In this document: one piece after another, positions 7,920-16,651 of the stretch | Layout: each line of letters begins with the position of its first letter | Numbering within the stretch: position 1 is the stretch's first letter | Assembly (NCBI RefSeq): GCF_004217135.1 | Contig: NZ_SHKK01000001.1 | Span: 1,860,001 to 1,924,000 of the forward strand | Direction of reading: 5' to 3' | Length of the DNA: 64,000 bases | Source of the DNA: Micromonospora violae | GTDB lineage: Bacteria; Actinomycetota; Actinomycetes; Mycobacteriales; Micromonosporaceae | Position numbers and translations under genes: made by a program | The notes under the pieces: model-generated | What the model was told of the DNA's origin: nothing | The model's input: only the letters and a program-made list of their open reading frames with translations | The model's database searches: none

Positions 7920-9167
7920 GTGAAGATCGGCATCCTGTCGTACCACTTTCCGCCGGAGCCGGCGTTCATCCCCGGGAGCCTCGCCGAGGAGTTGGTCGCG
8001 CGTGGGCACGAGGTACGGGTCCTCACCGGCTTTCCGGACTACCCCGGCGGGCACGTCTACCCCGGCTGGCGACAGCGGTGGCACCACGAGACGCACAGCC
8101 AACGGCTGAGCGTCCGACGGGTGCCCCGGTACCCGGGGCGGGCCGCCTCCATCGGCGGGCGGATGGCCAGCTACCTCTCCTTCGCCGGCAGCGCCGGGCT
8201 GGTCGCGCGCCGGTTCCTCGCCGGCATCGACGTGCTCTACGTCTTCCAGCTGCCGGCGACCACGTTCGCCGCCGCCGGGGTGCTGCGGTTGCTCGGTCGG
8301 GTGCCGGCGGTGCTGCACGTGCAGGACGTCTGGGCCCGCGACGGCGCCGAGGAGGACGGTGAGGGACGCTGGGCAACCCGGCTGGGCAGCGCGATGACGC
8401 GGGTCTACCGGACCGCGGCGCGAATTGCGGTCGCCGCGCCGTCGATGCGGGACCTGGTGGTCGCCGCCGGCGCCGACCCGGCCCGGGTCCGGCTGGTGCT
8501 GAACTGGACCGACGAGCGGATCTTCCACCCGGCGACAGCCGGCGCGGCAGCCCGCCAGTTGGTCCGTCGAGACGGTCGGTGCGTGGTGATGCACGCCGGA
8601 ACCATCGGGGAGCGGCAGGGGTTGGAGACCGCGGTCCGGGCGGCCGCGGCGCTGGACCGGACGATGGATCTGGTCCTGGTGGGTTCGGGAGCGGCGGAGC
8701 GGCGGGTGCGGGGGCTCGCCGCCGAGCTGGGTGCGGACAATGTCCGGTTCCTGGAGCGTCGGTCGCCGATCGACATGCCCGAGCTGTATGCGGCCGCCGA
8801 CTACCAGCTGGTCATGATGCGTGACCTTCCGGAGCTGCGCGGCACGGTGCCCGCCAAGCTCCAGGCCGCGCTCTCCTGTGCCGCGCCGGTGATCGCGTCG
8901 GCCGGCGGCGACACGGCCGAGCTGGTGGAACGGGCTCGGGCTGGGCTGTCCTGCCCACCGGAGGACTGGGCGACGCTGGCCGACCGGTTCTGGTTGGCCG
9001 CCACCATTCCGCCACCGACCCGCACCGAGATGGGTCGCCGCGGGCGGGCCGCCTACCTGCGGGAGATGTCGCTGCCCGCCGGCGTGGACCAGATCGAAGG
9101 GCTGTTGCACGAGGCGGCCGGTCGGGTCCCCGAGGCCGCCACGGAACCACGAAGAAAGCTCGCTTAA
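7920..9167 (+). CDS. GT4-type glycosyltransferase (WecB/WbuB-like)
   Basis: 415 aa, GT-B fold, starting at GTG 7920. The N-terminal domain opens with MKIGILSYHFPPE, and the Gly-rich acceptor region is at FIPGSLAEELVARGHEV. The C-terminal domain has VVMHAGTIGERQGLET and VLVGSGAAERRV, then FLERRSPIDMPELYAAAD and a nucleotide-sugar-binding region PAKLQAALSCAAPVI. It probably transfers a sugar from a nucleotide donor during surface polysaccharide assembly at the cytosolic membrane face. The sugar cannot be told from the sequence. The gene is divergent from the phosphatase (168 nt between starts). Confidence 0.85.
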   Translation: MKIGILSYHFPPEPAFIPGSLAEELVARGHEVRVLTGFPDYPGGHVYPGWRQRWHHETHSQRLSVRRVPRYPGRAASIGGRMASYLSFAGSAGLVARRFLAGIDVLYVFQLPATTFAAAGVLRLLGRVPAVLHVQDVWARDGAEEDGEGRWATRLGSAMTRVYRTAARIAVAAPSMRDLVVAAGADPARVRLVLNWTDERIFHPATAGAAARQLVRRDGRCVVMHAGTIGERQGLETAVRAAAALDRTMDLVLVGSGAAERRVRGLAAELGADNVRFLERRSPIDMPELYAAADYQLVMMRDLPELRGTVPAKLQAALSCAAPVIASAGGDTAELVERARAGLSCPPEDWATLADRFWLAATIPPPTRTEMGRRGRAAYLREMSLPAGVDQIEGLLHEAAGRVPEAATEPRRKLA

Positions 9168-9270
9168 AGGGCGACAACTGCAATAACGGTACGAAATTCC
9201 CAAGGGCGTGCTAAGAACGTCAGGGAATCGACCTTCTGTCCGGTTCCGCGAACGAGAGTGTGGTGTAACA

Positions 9271-11049
9271 GTGAGCGAACGACCGACCCGGCGGCGGAGC
9301 CGGTCCCGGCGTCGTCGGCGTGCCCGGCTGCGACGGGCCCTCCTTGGCGCCCTGGTGGTCGGCTCGCTGCTGCTGGCGACCGGCGGGTGGGTCGGCTTCC
9401 GCGGTTGGCAGGCGCGCGCTCACCTGCTCAACGCCGCAGGTCTGGCCCGAGAGCTGAGCGCCCAGGTGGTCGGCGGGGACACCGAGCGTGGCCTGCGGAC
9501 GCTCGCCGCCCTCCAGGAGCAGGCCGACGCGGCGCGCGCGGCAACGGCCGACCCGAGTTGGCGGCTGGCCCGGCGTACGCCCATCGCCGGCGACGACCTC
9601 GACGCCGTCGCGCAGATCGCCGTCGCCATCGACGAACTGGCCCGGCACGCGTTCCCGAACCTGCTCCGGGCGGATCTGACCAGCCTGGTGCCGACCGGCG
9701 GCCGGCTGGACCTCGCCCGGCTCGCCGCCGTCTCGTCGCAGCTGACCGAGGTGCACGAGTCGGTGCAGCGTACGCGCCAGAACCTGGCGGCGGTGCCGGC
9801 CGACAGCCTGGTCAGCCAGATCCGGCAGGCGCTGAGCGACCTGCGCGACGAGATCGACCGTCTCGCCAGCCTCACCACGGCCGCCGACCAGGGAGCCCGA
9901 CTGCTCCCGCCGCTGCTCGGCGCGAACGGACCCCGCCGCTACCTGCTCGTTTCGCAGAACCTCGCCGAGCTGCGCGCCACGGGCGGCATGTTCGGCGCGT
10001 ACGCGATGATCGAGGCGGAAAACGGCAAGGTGAAGATGGGCAAGCAGGGCAGCAGTGCCTCGCTGGGCCTGTTCCGGCCGGCGGTGAAGGTGCCCGCCGA
10101 GGTCCAGGCCCTCTGGACGGACCTGCCCGGCATGTACCCGGCCGACGTCAACCTGTCCCCGCACTTCCCGACCGCCGCGACGCTGTACCGCGAGATGTTC
10201 CGCCGCAAGACCGGCACCACGGTCGACGGCGTGCTCGCCGTCGACCCGGTGGTGCTGTCCTACCTGCTCAAGGCGACCGGTCCGGTGCTGGTGCCCGGCG
10301 GTGTTCCGCTCGCCAGCGAGAAGGTCGTGCAGACCCTGCTCAGCGACAGTTACCAGAACCTCGACATCGACCAGCAGGACGCCTTCTTCGCGGCCTCCGC
10401 CGCCTCGGTGTTTGACGCCTTCTTTAAGAAGAATGTCAACCCACGGGTGTTGTTGTCCGCATTTGACCGTGCTATCACCGAACGCCGGATATTGTTCTGG
10501 AGTGCCCGACCCGAGGAACAGCGGACATTCGGCGGAAGCCGGATGGCCGGGACGCTTCCGGAACAGGACACCGTGCCAACTGTCGGCGTGTTCCTCAACG
10601 ACGGCAGCGGCGCGAAGCTCGGCTACTACCTGCGGCCGACGGCGAACTTGACGGTCGGCGAATGTCGGCCCGATGGCCGCCGCGAGCTCCGGCTGCGGGT
10701 GACCCTGCGCTCGACGGCGCCGAAGTCCGGACTGAGCAAGTCCGTGCTCGGCCTCGGTCTGGCTGGCGACCCGTACACCGCCCGCACGTTGGTGTCGATC
10801 TTCAGCCCGGCTGGTGGAGCGGTGCTCGAGGCCCGACTGGACGGGACCGAGACGGCGCTCGGCAGCGGCACCGAACGCCGCCGCCAGGTGGCGACAGCAA
10901 ACGTCGACGTCGGCCCCGGCACCGAGAGAGCGCTGGAAGTCACCGTCCTGACGGCCAAGACCGGCGTCGGACAGGCCGAGCTGTGGCTGACCCCCACCGC
11001 CAGCCCCTGGACCACCCAAGTTCATTCCGCACCAAGCTGTGATCAGTAG
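9271..11049 (+). CDS. DUF4012 domain surface protein
   Basis: 592 aa from GTG 9271. A very basic start (RRRSRSRRRRRARLRR) precedes one TM helix at about residues 28-46, so the rest should lie outside the cell. A coiled region follows to about residue 220. The DUF4012 core comes next with ATGGMFGAYAMIEAENG and the block VDGVLAVDPVVLSYLLKATG. DUF4012 proteins are common in actinobacterial polysaccharide clusters and resemble the LytR-CpsA-Psr setting, but their activity is unknown to me. The 103-nt leader is AT-richer than average. The next gene starts 13 nt downstream, indicating an operon. Confidence 0.83.
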   Translation: MSERPTRRRSRSRRRRRARLRRALLGALVVGSLLLATGGWVGFRGWQARAHLLNAAGLARELSAQVVGGDTERGLRTLAALQEQADAARAATADPSWRLARRTPIAGDDLDAVAQIAVAIDELARHAFPNLLRADLTSLVPTGGRLDLARLAAVSSQLTEVHESVQRTRQNLAAVPADSLVSQIRQALSDLRDEIDRLASLTTAADQGARLLPPLLGANGPRRYLLVSQNLAELRATGGMFGAYAMIEAENGKVKMGKQGSSASLGLFRPAVKVPAEVQALWTDLPGMYPADVNLSPHFPTAATLYREMFRRKTGTTVDGVLAVDPVVLSYLLKATGPVLVPGGVPLASEKVVQTLLSDSYQNLDIDQQDAFFAASAASVFDAFFKKNVNPRVLLSAFDRAITERRILFWSARPEEQRTFGGSRMAGTLPEQDTVPTVGVFLNDGSGAKLGYYLRPTANLTVGECRPDGRRELRLRVTLRSTAPKSGLSKSVLGLGLAGDPYTARTLVSIFSPAGGAVLEARLDGTETALGSGTERRRQVATANVDVGPGTERALEVTVLTAKTGVGQAELWLTPTASPWTTQVHSAPSCDQ

Positions 11050-11062
11050 GAGGGAACCAATC

Positions 11063-11692
11063 ATGCGGCTATCCCGCATCATCATGGCGCTCACGGTCGG
11101 CCTGGCCGTGGTAGCCGTGCCGACGGCAGCGGGCGCGGCGCAGCCGCAGCCGGCGCCCAGCGCGACCACTGACCCGCCCCAACCGCCGCCGTACCCGCCG
11201 ACCGTCGCGTCGCTGACCGTCAACCGTCCGACGATCTTCCTCGGCGAGACGGTCTTGCTGACCGGTACCAACTTCGGCCCGAACGAGACCGTCGACATCT
11301 CGGTGACGGTGACCCCGCTGGCCGCCCCGGCAGCAGGTCAGGCGCCGGCGCGTCGTAGCGACGGCACCACCGTCGCCATGAAGCCGGTGGCGTACCAGGC
11401 GAGCGCGCCGCTGAACTTCACGGCGTTCACCAACGCCGAGGGCCGCTTCACCAAGAGCTACCGGCCGTCGGTGACGGGTCTGCTGACCTTCACCGCCACC
11501 GGTCGGGAGTCCGGCCGTACCGCCAGCACGGAGCTGCGGGTGCTGCACAAGAAGCAGCCGCTGCCCGTCACGGGTGACAGCCTCGGCACACCCATGAAGC
11601 TCGGTGGCGGCCTGGTCGGTGCCGGAGCGGTCATGCTTCTGCTGACCCTGGCGTGGCGTCGCCGGCAGCGCTTCGGTGGTGCGGCGCACTAA
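11063..11692 (+). CDS. LPXTG-anchored secreted protein
   Basis: 209 aa from ATG 11063 with ribosome site AGGAGGG at 11048-11054. The signal peptide ends near AGAAQP (about residue 29). A Pro-rich stretch is followed by one Ig-like beta-sandwich domain (ASLTVNRPTIFLGETVLLTG, NPN-type FGPNETVDI). The C-terminus has the sortase signal LPVTG, a hydrophobic helix (GAGAVMLLLTLAW) and RRRQR. It should be covalently attached to peptidoglycan by a sortase. No sortase gene lies in the window. Operon partner of the DUF4012 gene. Confidence 0.85.
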   Translation: MRLSRIIMALTVGLAVVAVPTAAGAAQPQPAPSATTDPPQPPPYPPTVASLTVNRPTIFLGETVLLTGTNFGPNETVDISVTVTPLAAPAAGQAPARRSDGTTVAMKPVAYQASAPLNFTAFTNAEGRFTKSYRPSVTGLLTFTATGRESGRTASTELRVLHKKQPLPVTGDSLGTPMKLGGGLVGAGAVMLLLTLAWRRRQRFGGAAH

Positions 11693-11728
11693 TCCACACC
11701 GCCGGGCTGTGCCCGGATCGCAGTGAAG

Positions 11729-11762
11729 CTGGCGCCCGTCGGAACACTCCGGCGGGCGCCAG
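11729..11762 (+). terminator. Hairpin terminator of the surface cluster
   Basis: A perfect 10-bp stem CTGGCGCCCG (11729-11738) / CGGGCGCCAG (11753-11762) with a 14-nt loop, 37 nt after the LPXTG gene. No U-tract, as is common in high-GC actinobacteria. Confidence 0.75.
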
Positions 11763-11778
11763 CCCCGTCCAGAGAGCC

Positions 11779-11910
11779 GCCCGTGCCGGTGCCGCCCGTG
11801 CCGGTGTCGATCGTGCGTGGGGTGGTCGTGCCTATGTCGTTCGTGCCGGTGCCGGTCGCTCCAGTGCCGGCTGTGCCGACGAAGGTCATGCCAGTGCCGA
11901 CTTCCTGCGT
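11779..11910. repeat. Low-complexity GTGCCGGT-type minisatellite
   Basis: Degenerate repeats built on GTGCCG/GTGCCGGT. One frame would read Val-Pro-Val-Pro and the opposite strand Gly-Thr-Gly-Thr, but no start or ribosome site supports a gene. The rest of 11763-12019 shows nothing else I can name, except that about 11960-12000 is AT-richer. Confidence 0.5.
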
Positions 11911-12019
11911 CGGTCTTCGGCGCGGCCTTCCAGCGCCGGCCCTCCTGGCAGGTCGCCTTTCTAGGCAACCTAGGGAATTTTATCCGCGCATGCCCGATTT
12001 CAGGCGGCCGGTCCGTTCT

Positions 12020-12096
12020 TGATCGACTCGGGTTTCATGAAGTCGGGGTGTCCCGGCGTCCCGGATCCCCCGGTTTTCATGAACGCGAGTGGATCA
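12020..12096. repeat. Palindromic intergenic element, copy 1
   Basis: A 77-nt element whose ends are imperfect inverted repeats (TGATCGACTCGGGTTTCATG on the left; the complement of GTTTTCATGAACGCGAGTGG plus ATCA on the right). A second copy is at 21051-21126. It has the look of a REP/MITE-like dispersed element. Confidence 0.7.
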
Positions 12097-12215
12097 CCAG
12101 AGTGAGGGCCGATGTGACGCCGCCGCCCTGACGTGGTGTGGGCGGTTTGTCCGGTGGCGGGTGGTTGTGGGGTGTGGTCGGGTGCACCCGTGGGCCGGAA
12201 TCGTGGCGGGCCCAG

Positions 12216-12582
12216 GGTCGTTACACTCCCTGACGATCGCAGCACCACCGCCGCCCCTCACCGGCGCGGGACGCCGGGTTCGGCAGGTGGGAATGCCAGC
12301 CTCGGCCCGGTCGTTGCAGTCCCCACGACCAACCGCACCGCCTCGATGTGGGTGCCTGGCAGGTGGTCCAACCCCCCGGGAATGACCCCGGCCGCCCGGT
12401 CGTTGCAGTCCCCACGACCAACCGCACCGCCTCGATGTGGGTGCCTGGCAGGTGGGCCAACCCCCGGGAATGACCCCGACCGCCCGGTCGTTGCAGCCCC
12501 CACGACCAACCGCACCACCTCAACGAGGGTGCCTGGCAGGTGAGCCAACCCCGGGAATGACCCCCGCCGGTCGGTCGTTACA
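12216..12582 (+). repeat. Five-copy GGTCGTTRCA array, copy 1
   Basis: GGTCGTTRCA occurs at 12216, 12309, 12398, 12486 and 12573, giving spacings of 93, 89, 88 and 87 nt. The first and last copies read TTACA, the middle three TTGCA. Most copies are preceded by GGGAATGACC with 8-10 nt between, so the core is a dyad TGACC-N-GGTCG able to form a 7-bp RNA stem with one G-U pair. The middle copies are also followed by ACGACC, giving a competing hairpin. The array ends about 180 nt before the lysozyme-like gene. It is not a CRISPR: the spaces between motifs are themselves repeated. Confidence 0.85.
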
Positions 12583-12760
12583 CAGGGACCCGGCGCCACG
12601 AGCCCCCCGCCCGTGAGGCCGCCGACCCCCGACGCCCCATGAGGCGTCACCCCTCAAGACTTTCCCCTTGTTTGTGCAGCGCCGGACGAGGTGCTCACAC
12701 CCCTGCCGCCGCCCCCCCTTGGTGGTTCGGGTGTTCCTACCCCCGAAGGAGCTACCCCTC

Positions 12761-13324
12761 ATGAACACGATCATCCGTAAGAGCGTGCTGTCCGTTGCTG
12801 GTCTCGCGTTCGCCGGTGGCGTCTTCGCCGGCCCGATTGCCGCCCACGCCGCCACCCCGACCGTGGACACCAAGCCGGTCGCTATGGCCGTGCAGTCGGC
12901 GCCGAAGCCGCAGGGCGACCAGTCGCACATCGCCCTGAACGACGAGCAGACCGCCAACGTCAAGGCGATCATCGCCGCCACGAAGAAGGCCGGTATGCCC
13001 GAGCGGGCCGCGGTGATCTCGATCGCGACGAGCCTGCAGGAGTCCAAGCTGGAGAACCTCGGCCACCTGGGTGACATGAACGACCACGACTCGCTGGGCC
13101 TGTTCCAGCAGCGCCCGTCCAGTGGTTGGGGTACCCCGGAGCAGATCACCAACCCTGAGTACTCGACGACGGCGTTCCTCAAGGGCCTCAAGCAGGTCGA
13201 CGGGTGGCAGGACATGCCCCTGACCCAGGCCGCGCAGACCGTGCAGGTGTCGGCCTACCCGGACGCCTACGCCCAGTGGGAGCAGCAGGCTGCTGACCTG
13301 GTTGCCCAGTACTGGAACAGCTGA
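12761..13324 (+). CDS. Secreted lysozyme-like protein, copy A
   Basis: 187 aa from ATG 12761 with AAGGAG ribosome site at 12746-12751. Signal peptide with cleavage after AHA (about residue 30). The mature part after a short linker looks like a goose-lysozyme/transglycosylase fold: ISIATSLQESKLENL with a likely catalytic Glu94, and the substrate-groove signature DSLGLFQQRPSSGWG. It probably acts on peptidoglycan outside the cell, though the fold call is by motif only. It differs from the copy at 21804-22367 only at residue 58 (Ala here, Thr there). Several synonymous changes separate the genes. Confidence 0.82.
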   Translation: MNTIIRKSVLSVAGLAFAGGVFAGPIAAHAATPTVDTKPVAMAVQSAPKPQGDQSHIALNDEQTANVKAIIAATKKAGMPERAAVISIATSLQESKLENLGHLGDMNDHDSLGLFQQRPSSGWGTPEQITNPEYSTTAFLKGLKQVDGWQDMPLTQAAQTVQVSAYPDAYAQWEQQAADLVAQYWNS

Positions 13325-13448
13325 CCCACAACACCACCGCACCACCGCACCACCGCACCACACCGACCGCACAGCAGGACCGCACCACGGCACGACCGCA
13401 CCACCCGCACAAGCACCACCGCACGACAGCAGCACAGCAGGACACCGA

Positions 13449-13488
13449 CCGCTGGCCGGCACCCGCAACCCGGGGTGCCGGCCAGCGG
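13449..13488 (+). terminator. Strong hairpin terminator, copy A
   Basis: A perfect 16-bp stem CCGCTGGCCGGCACCC (13449-13464) with its complement at 13473-13488 and an 8-nt loop. It lies 125 nt after the lysozyme-like gene, past a CACCGCACC-rich stretch (13325-13400), and only 10 nt from the end of the convergent MFS gene. It therefore probably serves both. Confidence 0.85.
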
Positions 13489-13498
13489 CGTACCCGGG

Positions 13499-14938
13499 TC
13501 AGCTCTTGTGGTTGTGGGTGCGCCAGATGTCGATCAGCGCGGCGACCAACGCGAGCGCGATGATGCCGCTGGCCAGCATGAGGGACTGTTCGAAGGCGGA
13601 GGTCCAGTCGCCGTGGCTGTCGGCCAGGGTGGAGAAGAACAGCGAGCCGACGGCGGCGATGCCGGCGGCGGCGCCGATTCGTTGGCCGGTCTGGAGCATG
13701 CCCGCGCCGCTGCCGGCCTGCCCTACCGGCACCTCGGAGAGGGTGATCGTCTGGTTGGGGGCGATCACCAGCCCGCTCCCGATGCCGGCGACGAGCAGGG
13801 GGCCGGCGGTGACCCAGGGTGCTGGGGCGTGCGGGGCGAGGTGCAGCGCGATCACCGTCGCGGCGAGTCCGACGACCACGGTGAGCAGACCGATGGCGAC
13901 CAGTGGTCGGCCGAAGCGGTTGACGATGCGACCACCGAGCACGGCGGCGGCCGCCGAACCGAGGGCGAAGGGGGTGATGGCCAGGCCGGCGATGAGGGCG
14001 CTGTAGCCGAGGCCCATCTGGAGGAACAGGGTGAAGATGAAGAAGATCGCGGTGAAGCCGCCGAAGTAGACGAGCGCCAGGATCGAGCCCAGGGTGTACG
14101 ACTGGAGGTTGAACAGTCGTAGGTCGAACAGGGGTTGGTGGTGGCGTGCGTACCGTCGCTCCCAGAGCCCGAAGGCGACCAGCACCGCCAGGCCGGTCGG
14201 GATGAGCGCCCACTTCCAGGGGGTTCGCCATTGCTGTTCCTGCACGAGTGGCAGCAGGACCAGGACCACGCCGACGCCGAGCAGGAGGACGCCGACGGGG
14301 TCGAGTCGTCGCCACCCGGGCTGACCGGTGGGTCTGCCGGGCAGCAACCGCCAGCCGAGGATCACCGCGAGGACACCGACCGGCACGTTGACGAAGAAGA
14401 CCCAGCGCCAGCCGTGCTCCTCGCCGCCGATGGCGATGAGCAGTCCGCCGAGCAGTGGTCCGACGGCGGTGGAGATGCCGATGGTGGCGCCGAGCAGCCC
14501 GAATGGGCGGGCGCGTTCGGGCCCGTGGAAGAGTTGTTGGATCAGCCCGATGACCTGTGGGTTGACGACGCCGGCGGCGGCGCCCTGGAGCAGTCGGGCG
14601 ATGACCAGCCACGTCGGCGAGGTGGCGAGGCCGGCGAGCGCGCTGGTGATGGTGAACAGCGCGATGCCGAAGACGAACGCGTTGCGCCGTCCGCGGGCGT
14701 CGCCGAAGCGGCCGGCGGGCACCAGCGCCAGGCCGAAGGTGAGGGCGTACCCGGAGAGGATCCACTGTAGGTCACTGGATGAGGCGTGCAGCGCCCGGTC
14801 GATGGATGGCACGGCGACGTTGACGATGCTCACGTCGAGCAGCGTCATGAACGCGGCGACGAGTCCGACGCCGACCGCCTGCCAGCGTCGGCGGTTCTCG
14901 GCTGCGCTTACCGGCTGCGGCGTGGACGCCGCGCTCAT
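13499..14938 (-). CDS. MFS drug exporter, DHA2 (14-TM) family
   Basis: 479 aa from ATG 14938, chosen for the GGGGGG ribosome site 6 nt upstream. Fourteen hydrophobic segments. Motif A-like GRFGDARGRRNAFVFG follows TM2. Motif D1-like LDVSIVNVAVPSI lies in TM1, and motif C-like GATIGISTAVGPLLGGLL in TM5 marks antiporters. DHA2 members export drugs or metabolites in exchange for protons. The substrate cannot be read from sequence. A small winged-helix-like protein is encoded 85 nt upstream on the same strand and may regulate it. Confidence 0.87.
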   Translation of the reverse strand: MSAASTPQPVSAAENRRRWQAVGVGLVAAFMTLLDVSIVNVAVPSIDRALHASSSDLQWILSGYALTFGLALVPAGRFGDARGRRNAFVFGIALFTITSALAGLATSPTWLVIARLLQGAAAGVVNPQVIGLIQQLFHGPERARPFGLLGATIGISTAVGPLLGGLLIAIGGEEHGWRWVFFVNVPVGVLAVILGWRLLPGRPTGQPGWRRLDPVGVLLLGVGVVLVLLPLVQEQQWRTPWKWALIPTGLAVLVAFGLWERRYARHHQPLFDLRLFNLQSYTLGSILALVYFGGFTAIFFIFTLFLQMGLGYSALIAGLAITPFALGSAAAAVLGGRIVNRFGRPLVAIGLLTVVVGLAATVIALHLAPHAPAPWVTAGPLLVAGIGSGLVIAPNQTITLSEVPVGQAGSGAGMLQTGQRIGAAAGIAAVGSLFFSTLADSHGDWTSAFEQSLMLASGIIALALVAALIDIWRTHNHKS

Positions 14939-15023
14939 CGTGCCCCCCGTCGACCGTCGATCACCCATTGTTGACCGCTACCCGGGTCGTCGGGGGGCGA
15001 ACCGTGCCGGTGGGTCCCGCGGG

Positions 15024-15260
15024 TCACGCCATTTGGCGGGCGCAGAACCGGGGACCGAAGTCGAGGCCGGCCATCGGGGAGTCCTCGCGGTGCAGCAGGC
15101 CCTTCTCGGTGAGCAGGTGCAGGGGGCTGCCCACCTGCTCCTCGGTCAGCCCGGACTCCTCGGCGATCAGGTCCGGGTAGGGCACCTGCCCGCGCGCCTC
15201 AAGGGTGGTGACCGCCTGGTACACCCGTTGCTCGGCCTCCGACAGTTGCACCTGCTGCAT
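15024..15260 (-). CDS. Small winged-helix-like protein
   Basis: 78 aa from ATG 15260 with GAGGAGG ribosome site. The sequence QRVYQAVTTLEARGQVPYPDLIAEESGLTEEQVGSPLHLL followed by TEKGLLHRED reads as a helix-turn-helix with a wing. This suggests DNA binding, but no family is certain. It precedes the MFS gene on the same strand and could be its regulator. The last 14 residues (FGPRFCARQMA) are not helical and may be a dimer or effector tail. Confidence 0.6.
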   Translation of the reverse strand: MQQVQLSEAEQRVYQAVTTLEARGQVPYPDLIAEESGLTEEQVGSPLHLLTEKGLLHREDSPMAGLDFGPRFCARQMA

Positions 15261-15394
15261 GATTCCTCCTCTGCCCGTCCGCCATCGTGGTGGCGGTTGC
15301 CGTGCGCCGGTTACCCCCTCGGTGACCGAAGATGCGCACCCGATCGGGCGGTCGCGGCGGTAGGCGGGTCGGGTGGTCGTCCGGGGGCGTGCCC

Positions 15395-15400
15395 TAGGCT
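15395..15400 (+). promoter_or_regulatory. -10 element of a leaderless transcript
   Basis: TAGGCT ends 6 nt before the GTG start at 15407, so transcription is expected to begin at or next to the start codon. No clear ribosome site is present. The -35 is weak. Confidence 0.5.
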
Positions 15401-15406
15401 GCTTCC

Positions 15407-16567
15407 GTGATCGTTTGGGATCTCGTCGTCGTCGGCGCTGGCCCTGCCGGGCTGTCCGCGGCACACGCCGCTGCCCGTGCGGGCGTCTCCACCCTTGTTG
15501 TCGAGCGGGCCGCGCATCCGCGGTACAAGACCTGCGGCGGTGGCCTGATCGGCACCTCGCTGGCGGCCGTGCGGGATCGGATCGAGGTGCCCGCCCACGA
15601 CCGGGTGGACCGGGTGACGTTCACCCGCGATGGCCGTCGGGAGTTCACCCGCCGCCACGGCACTCCGGTGGTGACGATGGTGCGTCGTGAGGAGTTCGAC
15701 GACCGGCTGCGCGCGGCGGCGGTGGCCGCCGGCGCGCAGGTGCGGGAGCGGGTCGCGGTCCGCGGGATCGAGCAGGACCCCGAGGGGGTACGCGTACGAC
15801 TGGCCGACGGTACGACGATCGCGGCCCGTGCCGTGATCGGGGCGGACGGCTCGTCGGGGGTGACCGCCCGGCACGTCGGGGTGCGGTACCGGCAGGTGGA
15901 TCTGGGTCTGGAGGTGGAGATTCCGGTGCCGCCGGCCGAGCAGGAGCGGTGGCGGGGTCGGCTGCTGCTGGACTGGGGGGCCATGCCGGGGTCGTACGCC
16001 TGGGTTTTTCCCAAGGGTGACCGGCTGACGGTCGGGGTGATCGCCGCTCGCGGCGCGGGGGAGGGGACCCGCGACTATCTGCGGCGGTTCGTCGACCGGT
16101 TGGGGTTGACCGGGTTGCCGGCGGAGCACGACTCCGGTCACCTGACCCGTTGCCGCGCGGAGGATTCGCCGTTGCGCAACGGCCGGGTGCTGGTTGTGGG
16201 GGACGCCGCGGGGCTGCTGGAGCCGTGGAGTCGGGAGGGCATCAGCTTCGCGTTGCGCTCCGGCGAGCTGGCTGGCGCGGCGGTCGCCGATGGTGATCTG
16301 ACCGGGTACGAGCGGGCGGTGGCCGAGCGTCTGGTGCCGGAGATGCGGGCGGGGTTCCGGCTGCTCGACGTGTTCACCCGCCGCCCGGAGGTGTTCCACG
16401 CCCTGTTGGCGACCCCGCCGGGCTGGCGGATGTTCGTTCAGTTCTGCCAGGGGCGGGCGAGCTTTGACGAGATGCTGCGCCGCCGACCCATCCGGGCGGC
16501 CCTCGCGGTGCTCGACCGGTTGTCCCAACCGTCGCGCCAGGCCACCACCGCTCACCCAGGATCCTAG
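15407..16567 (+). CDS. Geranylgeranyl reductase family FAD enzyme
   Basis: 386 aa from GTG 15407. N-terminal FAD-binding Rossmann motif GAGPAGLSAAHAAARAG, then YKTCGGGLIG (family CGGG signature). Next come DGSSGVTAR and the substrate-site block MPGSYAWVFPKGD (P-x-x-Y-x-W-V-F-P-K). A second FAD motif VVGDAAGLLEPWSREGI lies near residue 265-282. Family members saturate isoprenoid chains of quinones, lipids or chlorophyll. A role in menaquinone side-chain reduction (MenJ-like) is possible but not proven here. Transcribed from its own, apparently leaderless, promoter. Confidence 0.82.
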   Translation: MIVWDLVVVGAGPAGLSAAHAAARAGVSTLVVERAAHPRYKTCGGGLIGTSLAAVRDRIEVPAHDRVDRVTFTRDGRREFTRRHGTPVVTMVRREEFDDRLRAAAVAAGAQVRERVAVRGIEQDPEGVRVRLADGTTIAARAVIGADGSSGVTARHVGVRYRQVDLGLEVEIPVPPAEQERWRGRLLLDWGAMPGSYAWVFPKGDRLTVGVIAARGAGEGTRDYLRRFVDRLGLTGLPAEHDSGHLTRCRAEDSPLRNGRVLVVGDAAGLLEPWSREGISFALRSGELAGAAVADGDLTGYERAVAERLVPEMRAGFRLLDVFTRRPEVFHALLATPPGWRMFVQFCQGRASFDEMLRRRPIRAALAVLDRLSQPSRQATTAHPGS

Positions 16568-16651
16568 GACGCCTTACAGGGTGTGTGCACGGCTACTGGT
16601 GCCCAGCCCCTGCGCCGACGGACAATCGCAGGGGAGTAGGAGGAGGCGCTG

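Larger units (their letters stand above)
12020..13489 (+). repeat. Duplicated locus, copy 1
   Basis: About 1.47 kb that recurs in the same orientation at 21051-22466. It contains, in order, a palindromic element, a five-copy GGTCGTTRCA array, a secreted lysozyme-like gene and a large hairpin terminator. Similarity starts at TGATCGACTCGGG and ends at the terminator. The flanking sequences of the two copies are unrelated. Confidence 0.88.

Noticed and set aside
9220..11298. Long minus-strand open frame opposite the DUF4012 gene
   Set aside because: Shadow of the high GC3 coding strand; no motifs and no ribosome site. The same applies to the long antisense frames at 22658-24961, 29974-32148, 46907-48532, 48046-50343 and 52318-54258.
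11723..12022. Val-Pro-rich open frame
   Set aside because: Created by the GTGCCGGT repeat; no ribosome site, and it runs through the hairpin terminator and into the palindromic element.
12216..12582. CRISPR array
   Set aside because: Units of about 88 nt are similar along their whole length, with no unique spacers and no cas genes.
12583..12760. c-di-AMP (ydaO-yuaA) riboswitch ahead of the lysozyme-like gene
   Set aside because: The wall-hydrolase context suggested it, but I could not find the conserved ydaO core blocks in either copy.
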